This document shows, piece by piece, positions 7,001 to 13,366 of a stretch of DNA of 15,245 bases; position 1 is the stretch's first letter, and each line of letters begins with the position of its first letter. The position numbers and the translations under genes are program-made. The stretch covers positions 1 to 15,245 of the forward strand of contig DASVDZ010000089.1 of assembly GCA_036380835.1 (NCBI GenBank), given 5' to 3'. The notes under the pieces were generated by a model that saw only the letters and a list, made by a program, of their open reading frames with translations, was not told the DNA's origin and ran no database searches. The DNA comes from DASQJL01 sp036380835. Lineage in GTDB: Bacteria > Eisenbacteria > RBG-16-71-46 > SZUA-252.

Positions 7001-8299
7001 GTCTGGGGATGCCACGCGAGCGCCTTCTCGGACGCCGTGAACACCGGCTCCAACACCACCGACAGCACGCAGGCGATCAACGAGGTCTGGACGATGATGC
7101 CCGACCAGGGCGCCATCGCCTCCTACGGCAGCTCGGGCTACGAGTATCTCCAGACCAACGCGGTCTACAACGCGGAGGTGGGCCGGGCCCTCTACCTGAC
7201 CCCGCCGTCGCCGGACCCGGCGCCTGGCGCGCCGCGGCAGGCGCGGTGGATCGTCGGCGAGGTGATCCTGGAGGCCGCGGTCCGCATGGCCCCCTACTCG
7301 TACTTCCTGGCCGCGATGAACCAGACCTCGGCCATCCTCGGCGACCCGATGGTCCACATGGACGCGCTGGCTCCGCGCATCTTCCAGGTGACGCTCGACG
7401 GCGCGGCGTTCCCCGACAACGACCCCCTCACGGTCGACTCGCCCACCGACAGCCTGGTGATCGTCGCCTCGATGCGGGACGAGGTCGGGATCGCGAGCGC
7501 CTCGGTCGCGGAGCGCGACCTGGCGTCGGGGACCATCACGCCGCTCGACTCGACGCTCTTCGCCGTCACGTTCTCCGACTCGAGCCGCGTCGCGTCGCTC
7601 ACCGGGAAGGTGCGGCCGCACCTCGGGAACTACGACCTCCAGGTCCGCGCCTCCGACGTGAACGGCCGCCTTCGCGTCTTCACGATGCAGGTGCGGACGC
7701 CGATCAAGTTCTACGCGAACGGCACCGAGATCCTGAACAACGTCTTCGTCGAGAGCAACGCGCTCCTCCGCGCCGACGTGGTCTCGCCGATCCCGCTGAC
7801 CGCCGACAGCCTGGAGCTCTGGCTCGACGGCGTGCCCATCTCCTCCTCCAAGACGGCGACCGACGGGACCGGGCGGAAATGGACGCTCGAGAGCCTCTCC
7901 GGGAACCGGAGCGAGGGGCCGCACACGATCCAGGTCGCGTTCAACGGGAGGACCGCGGGATTCGACCAGCGGACGTTCCAGATCACGAGCCGGTTCACGC
8001 TCCGAGGCGTCGCGGTGGTGGACACGCGCATGGTCGCGTCGGGGTGCGGCGGCTCGGTCTTCCAGTACGAGCTGAGCGCCGCGGCGCGCGACGTCCGCCT
8101 CGCCGTCTACACGGTCGCGGGACGCCGCGTCGCCTCGATCGACCTGCCGGGCCAGGCGGGCTTCAACGTCTACTGCTGGAACGGGCGCGACTCCCAGGGG
8201 CACGAGGCGGCGATCGGGCTCTACCTCTTCCGCATCCAGGCCACCGATACGGGCGGGCGCACGCAGACGCGCCAGGGCCGCTTCATCCGGAGCCGGTGA
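4034..8299 (+). CDS. Secreted C25 (gingipain-type) cysteine peptidase with C-terminal FlgD-like/T9SS sorting domain
   Basis: The protein has 1421 residues from GTG 4034, chosen for GGAGG at 4024-4028 (5-nt spacing) and because the next residues form a basic lead plus hydrophobic signal (about 33-51). A long propeptide and beta-rich region follows, containing the FDAGDAITFYARG and NVYWLSVG motifs usual in large bacterial C25 proteins. The peptidase domain runs from about residue 680 (GRAIIIAPAAF) to 1110. It includes VLAGDGSLDYR, LPSLSLGRIPARS, a predicted catalytic His950 (LETHANRY), Cys993 (VWGCHASAF), and MMPDQGAIASYGSSG. The 43-residue His-Cys spacing is close to that of gingipains. Ig-like segments follow, and the last 75 residues (VRLAVYTVAGRRV to LYLFRIQATD and QGRFIRSR) match the FlgD-Ig-like sorting domain linked to type IX secretion. 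Cleavage specificity cannot be read. Its stop overlaps murQ by 4 nt. Earlier upstream codons in this frame lie in the divergent gene and are not used. Confidence 0.9.
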   Translation: MPFTRNPRGKAPIRPSPASIVRARWIASAARAVAGVATAVPLLLAALGASAPGPGTPPGPAGVRTVTQDLRGATFDVTPYAARFDTTSVAGTVYSRVKMPGAVVVETPGRPALPTIEVRVAIPDGMSPRLRVAAEQWDDRSAPPPIPVTRETFVSDEPKTGPVSEYRTEPDPTIYRGAALYPTDAAVFGSGAMVGQWWVAPIYVHPVRWDPRSGAYRVLRTMSLRVDFVPATDQEMKLRPAPRPGAQARLWDRVQRNLVRNYDAARAFAIRPRPGALGAAPIGGSGSRTRSTLATTSEWKLAVTQTGWVSVSYATLAASGFPSGEPIANVRVEERGYDDVGDIATVTPIPVVARDVGVTGTFDAGDAITFYARGVRDRFGAGNLELRYTDTNVYWLSVGASTAPVPGLVDGTITGGGTVPASFQDVMRLEQNLYAFTTPTTTGASPPEAIDHIFWTNGFDPDLFDQAITFPDPDATQPFRIRSRYVGKLGSVHRLSIFFQGAGNAIDTLAYQDVFLDQSIYFLDTGFTIPGALLATGSGHYQHVGEKQNALGGWGQGSSAMLDVIEATYSRLYKARGNVLRFTSGSTAGVVEPHVTGFTSSAIEVYDVTDPLAPLRVTGATVGPSGGGFAVSFQTDASGGPRTFVALAVGSETALGTGAVTADTPSDLRTPGTFGAGSVGRAIIIAPAAFLTPATRLADYRRSQGYVVEVASIEDVYDEFNGGLKSARAIRRYARHAFLSWTPAPEFLVLAGDGSLDYRHDLATSAVDWIPTYLRFEHIPGPSGYELVANDSYYAINLANADAGTGDFLPSLSLGRIPARSAADLDQYVSKVIRYETFAPSDTWRGRQLLFSDDEYSTTITFNQGYCFQPQETEFLAASQDYADTTGAGTGGVDLQNDFFDLHTYTDPVPAPGGCRSLTAVKSQLSSFGGYDSLIAAIDRGGLVFNLETHANRYLVAHEDVLCSENTLQCPDPNSPDKVGNFGKPYFFMVWGCHASAFSDAVNTGSNTTDSTQAINEVWTMMPDQGAIASYGSSGYEYLQTNAVYNAEVGRALYLTPPSPDPAPGAPRQARWIVGEVILEAAVRMAPYSYFLAAMNQTSAILGDPMVHMDALAPRIFQVTLDGAAFPDNDPLTVDSPTDSLVIVASMRDEVGIASASVAERDLASGTITPLDSTLFAVTFSDSSRVASLTGKVRPHLGNYDLQVRASDVNGRLRVFTMQVRTPIKFYANGTEILNNVFVESNALLRADVVSPIPLTADSLELWLDGVPISSSKTATDGTGRKWTLESLSGNRSEGPHTIQVAFNGRTAGFDQRTFQITSRFTLRGVAVVDTRMVASGCGGSVFQYELSAAARDVRLAVYTVAGRRVASIDLPGQAGFNVYCWNGRDSQGHEAAIGLYLFRIQATDTGGRTQTRQGRFIRSR

Positions 8300-9222
8300 C
8301 CGACCGCCGGAGCGGAAAGGCCATCTTCCGCGAACTCTCGCGGCTCGTGACCGAGCGGCGGAATCCACGCTCCATGCGGCTCGACCGGATGACCACCTCG
8401 CAGGTCCTCCGCCTCATGAACGGCGAGGACCGGCGCGTCCCGGCGGCGGTGGGGCGCGAGATCCCCCGGATCGCCCGTGCCGTGGACCTGATCGCGAAGC
8501 GGCTCCTCGAGGGCGGGCGGCTGATCTACGTCGGCGCGGGGACGAGCGGACGCCTCGGCGTGCTCGACGCGGCCGAGTGCCCGCCCACCTTCGGCACGCC
8601 GCGCACCATGGTGCAGGGGATCATCGCGGGCGGCCGCCGCGCGCTCGTCCGCTCGATCGAAGGGGCCGAGGACGACGCGAAGGCGGCGGCGCGCGAACTC
8701 AGGAAGCGCCGGGTCGGCCCGCGCGACGTGGTCGTCGGCATCATGGCGAGCCGGCGCACGCCGTACGCGATCGGCGCCGTCGCGTACGGGCGAAAGGTCG
8801 GCGCCGCGACGATCGTCGTCACCGCGAACCCGGTCGCGGGCGCCCGCTTCGCCGCCGACGTGGTGATCGCGCCGCGCGTCGGCCCCGAGGTCGTGACCGG
8901 CTCGACCCGTCTCAAGGCTGGGACGGCGCAGAAGCTGGTGCTCAACATGCTCACGACCGCCACGATGGTGCGCCTCGGCAAGGTCTACGAGAACCTCATG
9001 GTCGATCTTCGGACGGCGAGCCGGAAGCTCGAGGAGCGGACGAAGCGCGTCTTCATGCACGCGACGGGGGCGCGCTACGAGGAGGCCGATCCGTGGCTCA
9101 AGCGCGCCGGGGGTTCGCTCAAGGTGGCGATCGTGATGCGGCGCGCCAAGGTGACGCGCGCCGAAGCGGAGCGGCGTCTCAAGAGGGCCCAGGGATGGGT
9201 GCGAAAGGCCGCGCAGGGATAG
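8296..9222 (+). CDS. murQ: N-acetylmuramic acid 6-phosphate etherase
   Basis: MurQ cleaves the D-lactyl ether of MurNAc-6-phosphate to give GlcNAc-6-phosphate and D-lactate in the cytoplasm. The 308-residue length fits the family (E. coli, 298). Visible hallmarks are TERRNP near the N terminus, the SIS-domain signature GAGTSGRLGVLDAAECPP, the two catalytic glutamates E94 (AAEC) and E125 (EGAED), aligned with E83 and E114 of E. coli MurQ, and TGSTRLKAGTAQKLVLNML with GKVYENLMVDL. One oddity is that the conserved ASGRTPY loop reads ASRRTPY, with Arg153 in place of Gly. The GTG start shares GTGA with the stop of the peptidase gene and has only a weak GGAG 3 nt upstream, so translational coupling is likely. 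It is separated from anmK by the three transporter genes. Confidence 0.95.
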   Translation: MTDRRSGKAIFRELSRLVTERRNPRSMRLDRMTTSQVLRLMNGEDRRVPAAVGREIPRIARAVDLIAKRLLEGGRLIYVGAGTSGRLGVLDAAECPPTFGTPRTMVQGIIAGGRRALVRSIEGAEDDAKAAARELRKRRVGPRDVVVGIMASRRTPYAIGAVAYGRKVGAATIVVTANPVAGARFAADVVIAPRVGPEVVTGSTRLKAGTAQKLVLNMLTTATMVRLGKVYENLMVDLRTASRKLEERTKRVFMHATGARYEEADPWLKRAGGSLKVAIVMRRAKVTRAEAERRLKRAQGWVRKAAQG

Positions 9223-10484
9223 CGGGCGCCGCCGCGGCGCGTCGCGGCGTTCTCGCGGTCGCGGCGGGCGCCGCCGCGACCCTCCTCGCCGTCGCGTTGG
9301 GCGGCGCCGGGTGCGGCCGGTCGGCGCCCGCGAAGACGACGCTCGTCTTCTGGCAGTTCTCGCCGCTCGCGACGATCCAGCCGGTGCTCGACCGCTTCCG
9401 CGCCGCGAATCCGACCCTCGACGTCCAGGTGGAGCAGCTCACGTGGCAGAGCGGCCGCGAGAAGATCGTCGCCGCCATCGCCGCCGCCCGCCCGCCCGAC
9501 CTCTGCGAGCTGGGCTCGACCTTCCTCCCGGGCCTCGTGGCTGACAGCACCCTTCTAGACCTGACCGACCGGACCGCGGATCTCAAGGACGCGCTCGTCG
9601 GCTGGGACGCGGCCTCCTACCGCGGCCGCGCGTACGGGCTTCCCTGGATGGTCGGAACGCGGGCGCTCTACGTGAACACCGACCTCCTCCGCCGGGCCGG
9701 GCTCGATCCCGCGAAGCCGCTCGACACGTGGGCCGATCTCAGGGAGGCGGCGCGCCGGATCGCCGCGCGCGTCCCCGGCGCGAAGGGATTCGGCATGAAC
9801 GCGGGGGAGCGCGAGATCCTCTTCAAGAAGTTCATGCCGTTCGCCTGGGGGAACGGCGGGGCCATCCTCGACTCGGCGCTCGACCGGAGCGTCATGGCGT
9901 CCCCCGCGAACCTCGAGGCGCTCCGCTTCTACCTCTCGCTCAAGCCCTATTCGCTCCTCGACCGCCAGGAGATGCACGAGCAGGCGTTCGCGAAGGGGCG
10001 GCTCGGCATCGTGATCTCGGGGCCGTGGCTGATCCGGACGCTGGAGCGGACCGCCCCGGATCTCCACTACGCGGTTTCGCTGATGCCGCGCCCCGCCGCG
10101 GGCCGCGGCACCCACGCGTCGTTCGCGGGCGCGGAGGTGCTCGGCATCTTCCGAGGCGCCAGGCATCCCGAGGAAGCGCTCCGCCTCGCCCGGTTCCTCG
10201 TCCGGCCCGAGAACTCGATGCCGCTCTTCCTCGCGACCGGGAACGCCTTCCCCGCCGCGGCGAGCGCCGCCGCCGATTCGTACTTCGCGACCCACGCGTC
10301 GGATCGTATCTTCCTCGAGCAGCTCCAATCGGCGGTCGCGCCGCCGCTCCATCCGCGCTGGGTCGAGATCGAGGAGATCGTGAACGGAGAGCTGGAGCAG
10401 GCGATCTACGGCACCAAGACCCCGGAGGCGGCCCTCGCCGCGGCCGACGCGCGGATCACCGAGGCGTTGGCGCGGAAGCCATGA
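9195..10484 (+). CDS. Sugar ABC transporter substrate-binding lipoprotein (extracellular solute-binding family 1 type)
   Basis: The protein has 429 residues. The ATG at 9195 lies inside the last 28 nt of murQ, has GAGGG (9183-9187) 7 nt upstream, and is the only usable start before the hydrophobic signal. Residues 19-39 are hydrophobic and end in GGAGC, so Cys40 is a probable lipidation site, though a Leu or Val at -3 is missing. The mature part follows the MalE/UgpB style: TTLVFWQFSP, FRAANPTLDVQVEQLTW, ARPPDLCELGS, YGLPWMVGTRALYVNTDLLRRAGLDP with LDTWADLREAARRI, FAKGRLGIVISGPWLI and ALRLARFLVRPEN. It should deliver a sugar to the two permeases encoded next. The neighbours (murQ, anmK) point to an amino sugar from peptidoglycan such as MurNAc, anhydroMurNAc or a GlcNAc-linked disaccharide. 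That is inference; a chitin-type or unrelated oligosaccharide is possible. Confidence 0.88.
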   Translation: MGAKGRAGIAGAAAARRGVLAVAAGAAATLLAVALGGAGCGRSAPAKTTLVFWQFSPLATIQPVLDRFRAANPTLDVQVEQLTWQSGREKIVAAIAAARPPDLCELGSTFLPGLVADSTLLDLTDRTADLKDALVGWDAASYRGRAYGLPWMVGTRALYVNTDLLRRAGLDPAKPLDTWADLREAARRIAARVPGAKGFGMNAGEREILFKKFMPFAWGNGGAILDSALDRSVMASPANLEALRFYLSLKPYSLLDRQEMHEQAFAKGRLGIVISGPWLIRTLERTAPDLHYAVSLMPRPAAGRGTHASFAGAEVLGIFRGARHPEEALRLARFLVRPENSMPLFLATGNAFPAAASAAADSYFATHASDRIFLEQLQSAVAPPLHPRWVEIEEIVNGELEQAIYGTKTPEAALAAADARITEALARKP

Positions 10485-11350
10485 AGGCGGGCCGTCCCTC
10501 GGTCGGGCTCCTCCCCTGGACGGTCGGCTTCGCGCTCTTCGGGCTCTTCCCGCTCGCGTACGCGCTCGTCCTCTCCTTCACCTCGATGAACCCGCTCCGC
10601 CCGGACCTGACGCGCTTCGTCGGCTTCGAGAACTACGGCCGCGCGCTCGGGTCGCCCTCCTTCTGGCACGCGCTCCGGACGACGGCCCTCTTCGTCGCGG
10701 GGACGCTCCCGGTGACGCTGGCGCTCGCGTACGGCGTCTCGGCGCTCCTCTCGGGGATCCGGCGGGGCGAGGGCTTCTTCCGCGCGGCGATCTTCTTCCC
10801 CTCGACCCTGAGCATGGTGGTCATCGCGCTCGTCTTCAAATCGCTCTACGCGGAGGAGGGCCTCCTGAACGGATGGCTCGTGGCGCTCGGGCTCGGGAGC
10901 GTCCACTGGCTCCAGGACCCGCGCTTGGCGCTCCCCTCGATCATGGCGATGGACGTCTGGTCGAGCGTCGGCTACTACGCGATCCTCCTCCTCGCGGGGC
11001 GGAAGACCCTCCCGCCCGAGCAGCTCGAGGCGGCGCGGCTCGAGGGGCTCTCGCGCTGGGAGGTGGAGCGGCGGATCGTCTTCCCGCACCTCCGCCCGGT
11101 CATCCTCTTCGTCGTGCTCCTCAACACGATCCGCTCCTTCCAGATCTTCATCGAGGTCTTCGTGCTGACGCGAGGAGGCCCGCTCGAGAGCACGTTGACG
11201 CTCGTCTATCACCTCTACGAGCGGGCGTTCTACCACTTCGAGATGGGCTACGCCTCGGCGATCGCGTATCTCCTCCTCCTCTTCGTCGGCGTGATCCTGC
11301 TCGCGCAGCGGCGCCTCCTCGGGCGGACCGCGCCGGGGGCGGCGGCGTGA
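10481..11350 (+). CDS. Sugar ABC transporter permease, MalF/UgpA type
   Basis: This 289-residue inner-membrane protein has about six hydrophobic segments and the cytoplasmic EAA loop that docks the ATPase: EQLEAARLEGLSRWEVERRI followed by VFPHLRP (about residues 181-206). The opening LLPWTVGFALFGLFPLAYALVLSF and the FVGFENYGRAL element are typical of the first permease of CUT1-type carbohydrate importers. The ATG shares ATGA with the stop of the binding-protein gene, with GGAAG a few bases upstream. It should pair with the permease encoded next. No ATP-binding subunit gene is found in the window, so the transporter must use one encoded elsewhere, as with shared MsmX-type ATPases. Confidence 0.9.
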   Translation: MKAGRPSVGLLPWTVGFALFGLFPLAYALVLSFTSMNPLRPDLTRFVGFENYGRALGSPSFWHALRTTALFVAGTLPVTLALAYGVSALLSGIRRGEGFFRAAIFFPSTLSMVVIALVFKSLYAEEGLLNGWLVALGLGSVHWLQDPRLALPSIMAMDVWSSVGYYAILLLAGRKTLPPEQLEAARLEGLSRWEVERRIVFPHLRPVILFVVLLNTIRSFQIFIEVFVLTRGGPLESTLTLVYHLYERAFYHFEMGYASAIAYLLLLFVGVILLAQRRLLGRTAPGAAA

Positions 11351-11391
11351 GCGCGCGGGGCCGGAACGCAGCGGTCGTGGGGGCTGCGTGA
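11347..11391 (+). CDS. Possible 14-codon coupling mini-ORF between the two permease genes
   Basis: A GTG at 11347 overlaps the stop of the first permease (GTGA), opens a frame reading MSARGRNAAVVGAA, and closes with TGA at 11389-11391, which itself forms GTGA with the GTG start of the second permease. The frame thus bridges the only non-overlapping junction between these genes. It could keep ribosomes moving between them. It might instead be an accident of high GC, or the remnant of a duplicated start, since both GTGs are followed by codons for Ser-Ala-Arg. Confidence 0.25.
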   Translation: MSARGRNAAVVGAA

Positions 11392-12209
11392 GCGCACGCC
11401 GCCAAACCTGGGGTGCCTACGTCGCGCTCTCCGCGATCGCGCTCCTCTCCGCGGCGCCGCTCCTCTACATGGCGCGCGTCTCGCTCGGCGTCGGGAGCGA
11501 CCTCCCCGTGGCCCTTTCCGACTGGTGGGGGAAGGCGCTCACGCTCGCCCACTATCGCGACCTCTGGTCAGGCGGGCCGATGGCGCGCTTCACCGTGAAC
11601 TCGCTCGTCGTGACCGGGGTCGCGGTGCCGATCCAGATCCTCCTCTCCGCGGCGGCCGGGCACGCGCTCGCCCGCGCGCGGTTCGTCGGACGCGGCGTCT
11701 TCCTGGCGCTCGCGACCGCGTTCCTGATCCTCCCGCGGCAGGTGACGCTGATCCCGCTCTATCTCCTCCTCGCGAAGCTCGGGCTCCTCGACACGTATCC
11801 GGCGCTGGTCCTTCCGCACCTGGCCGACCCGTTCGGCGTCCTCTTCATGGCGCACTATTACCAGACCATGTCGACGGAGCTTGAGGAGGCGGCGCGCACG
11901 GACGGGCTCTCGGCCCGCGCGATCTTCTGGAGGATCCTCCTCCCCCTGAGCGGCCCCGGGCTCGCCGTCGTCGGCGTGAACGGCTTCCTGACGACGTGGA
12001 ACGCGTTCCTGAACCCGCTCGTGCTCACGACGTCGGAAGCGATGCGCACGCTCCCGGTCGGGCTCGCGCTCTTCGCGCAGTCGGAGTACAGCGTCGACTG
12101 GGGCGCGCTCCTCGCCGGCTCCACGGTGGCGACGATCCCGGTGGTGCTCGCGTTCGCCTTCTTCCAGCGGCAGATCGTGGAGGGGATTCTCCAGGGGAGC
12201 GGGCGATGA
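11388..12209 (+). CDS. Sugar ABC transporter permease, MalG/UgpE type
   Basis: This 273-residue membrane protein has about six hydrophobic segments. It matches the second permease of CUT1-type importers: FTVNSLVVTG, GHALARARF, LILPRQVTLIPLYLLLAKLG with LLDTYPALVLPHLA, then the EAA loop ELEEAARTDGLSARAIFWRI and LLPLSGP (about 163-189), a GFLTTWNAFLNPLVL segment, and the closing FQRQIVEGILQG. GTG 11388 is the only plausible start, and its ribosome binding site is poor (a G-run about 5 nt upstream). Its 3' end shares ATGA with anmK. Presence next to anmK and murQ is the basis for assigning the transporter to peptidoglycan-sugar uptake. Confidence 0.9.
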   Translation: MSARRQTWGAYVALSAIALLSAAPLLYMARVSLGVGSDLPVALSDWWGKALTLAHYRDLWSGGPMARFTVNSLVVTGVAVPIQILLSAAAGHALARARFVGRGVFLALATAFLILPRQVTLIPLYLLLAKLGLLDTYPALVLPHLADPFGVLFMAHYYQTMSTELEEAARTDGLSARAIFWRILLPLSGPGLAVVGVNGFLTTWNAFLNPLVLTTSEAMRTLPVGLALFAQSEYSVDWGALLAGSTVATIPVVLAFAFFQRQIVEGILQGSGR

Positions 12210-13366
12210 ACCGCGGATTCGTCCACGCCGTCGGCGTCATGACCGGCACGTCGGCCGACGGGGCCGACGCCGCCGCGGTCCGGATCGAGCGCGGGGCGGC
12301 GCCGCGCCGCGCGACGCTCCTCGCGCTCCGCTCGCGCTCCTTCCCGGACGAGATGCGGGAGGCGATCCTCGGCGCGCAGGAGGGGACGCTCCCGATGCGG
12401 CGGCTCCTCGCGCTCTCGGTCGAGCTGGCGCGCGTGGCGGCCGACGTGGCGCGCGAGGCGGCGCTCGCCGCGAAGTGGGACGCGCCCCCCGACGTCGTCG
12501 GCTACCACGGCCAGACCGTCTTCCACGATCCGCGCGGCGAGCGTTCGGGCATCCCGCTCACGGCGCAGATCGGAGAGCCGACGGTGGTCGCGCGCGCGCT
12601 CGGCGCGCCGGTCGTCTCCAACTTCCGGATGGCCGACCTGCTCGAGGGTGGCGAAGGGGCGCCGCTCGTGCCGCGCTTCGACTGGCACCAGTTCGCCTCG
12701 CGCGAGAAGGATCGCGTGCTCCTCAACCTGGGCGGGATCGCCAACCTGACCCGGATCCCGCGCGGCGCCGGGCTCGACCGGGTCGTGGCGTTCGACTGCG
12801 GCCCGGGCAACATGCTGCTCGACGCGCTCGCCGCGGCCCTTCTCCCCGACGGCGCGCGCTACGACCGCGACGGAACCCGCGCCGCGGCCGGGCGCGCCGA
12901 CGTCGAGACGGTCCGCGCGCTCCTTGGCGATCCCTTCTTCGCGCGGAAGCCCCCGAAGAGCGCAGGGCGGGAGGAGTTCGGCGCCGCCTACCGCGACGCG
13001 TTCCTCGAGCGGACGGCGACGCTCTCGGTCGACGACCGGCTCCGGACCGCGGTAGCGCTCACGGCGGGGGCCGTGGCGCGGGCCGTGGCGCTCTCCGGTC
13101 CCGGGCTCCCCGACGAGGTGGTCGTCTCGGGTGGCGGAACCCGGAACGCGACGCTCCTGGCGGCGATCCAGGGGGCGCTCGGCGGCGTGCCCGTCGCGAC
13201 GAGCGATACGCTCGGCGTCCCCTCGGAGGCGAAGGAGGCGATGGCGTTCGCCTTCCTCGCGGCCGAGACGCTCGCGAAGCGCCCGGGGAATGTGCCGTCC
13301 GCCACCGGAGCCGGGAAGGAGGTCGTGCTTGGCAGCGTCACGCCGGCGCCCGCTCCGAGGCGGTAG
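12206..13366 (+). CDS. anmK: Anhydro-N-acetylmuramic acid kinase
   Basis: AnmK hydrolyses and phosphorylates 1,6-anhydroMurNAc with ATP to give MurNAc-6-phosphate, the substrate of MurQ. The 386-residue protein is slightly longer than E. coli AnmK (369). Family motifs in order are GVMTGTSADGAD (10-21), GYHGQTVFHDP, QIGEPTVVA, NFRMADLLEGGEGAPLVP, LNLGGIANLT, AFDCGPGNMLLD with the expected catalytic Asp197, KSAGREEF, VVSGGGTRNATLL, SEAKEAMAFAFLA and NVPSATGAGK. The ATG overlaps the permease stop (ATGA) and has GGGGAG 7 nt upstream. The last 38 nt overlap the next gene and contain its ribosome binding site. All key motifs are intact, so activity is expected. Confidence 0.96.
   Translation: MNRGFVHAVGVMTGTSADGADAAAVRIERGAAPRRATLLALRSRSFPDEMREAILGAQEGTLPMRRLLALSVELARVAADVAREAALAAKWDAPPDVVGYHGQTVFHDPRGERSGIPLTAQIGEPTVVARALGAPVVSNFRMADLLEGGEGAPLVPRFDWHQFASREKDRVLLNLGGIANLTRIPRGAGLDRVVAFDCGPGNMLLDALAAALLPDGARYDRDGTRAAAGRADVETVRALLGDPFFARKPPKSAGREEFGAAYRDAFLERTATLSVDDRLRTAVALTAGAVARAVALSGPGLPDEVVVSGGGTRNATLLAAIQGALGGVPVATSDTLGVPSEAKEAMAFAFLAAETLAKRPGNVPSATGAGKEVVLGSVTPAPAPRR
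13316..13323 (+). promoter_or_regulatory. Consensus Shine-Dalgarno sequence inside anmK that sets the TTG start of the SpoIID-type gene
   Basis: AAGGAGGT at 13316-13323 is a perfect anti-16S match, 5 nt before TTG 13329. No ATG or GTG in the same frame lies between this site and the lipoprotein signal, so it decides the start. It is the strongest ribosome binding site in the cluster, which suggests independent and perhaps high translation of the downstream lipoprotein. Confidence 0.75.

Noticed and set aside
3985..8295. 1400-codon upstream extension of the murQ frame
   Set aside because: It is the plus-strand shadow of the peptidase gene, rich in Arg and Pro. MurQ homology begins only after GTG 8296.
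6812..8368. 518-codon minus-strand open frame opposite the C25 C-terminal region
   Set aside because: It has the same shadow composition and no start signal, and it runs through the murQ start and the sorting-domain codons.
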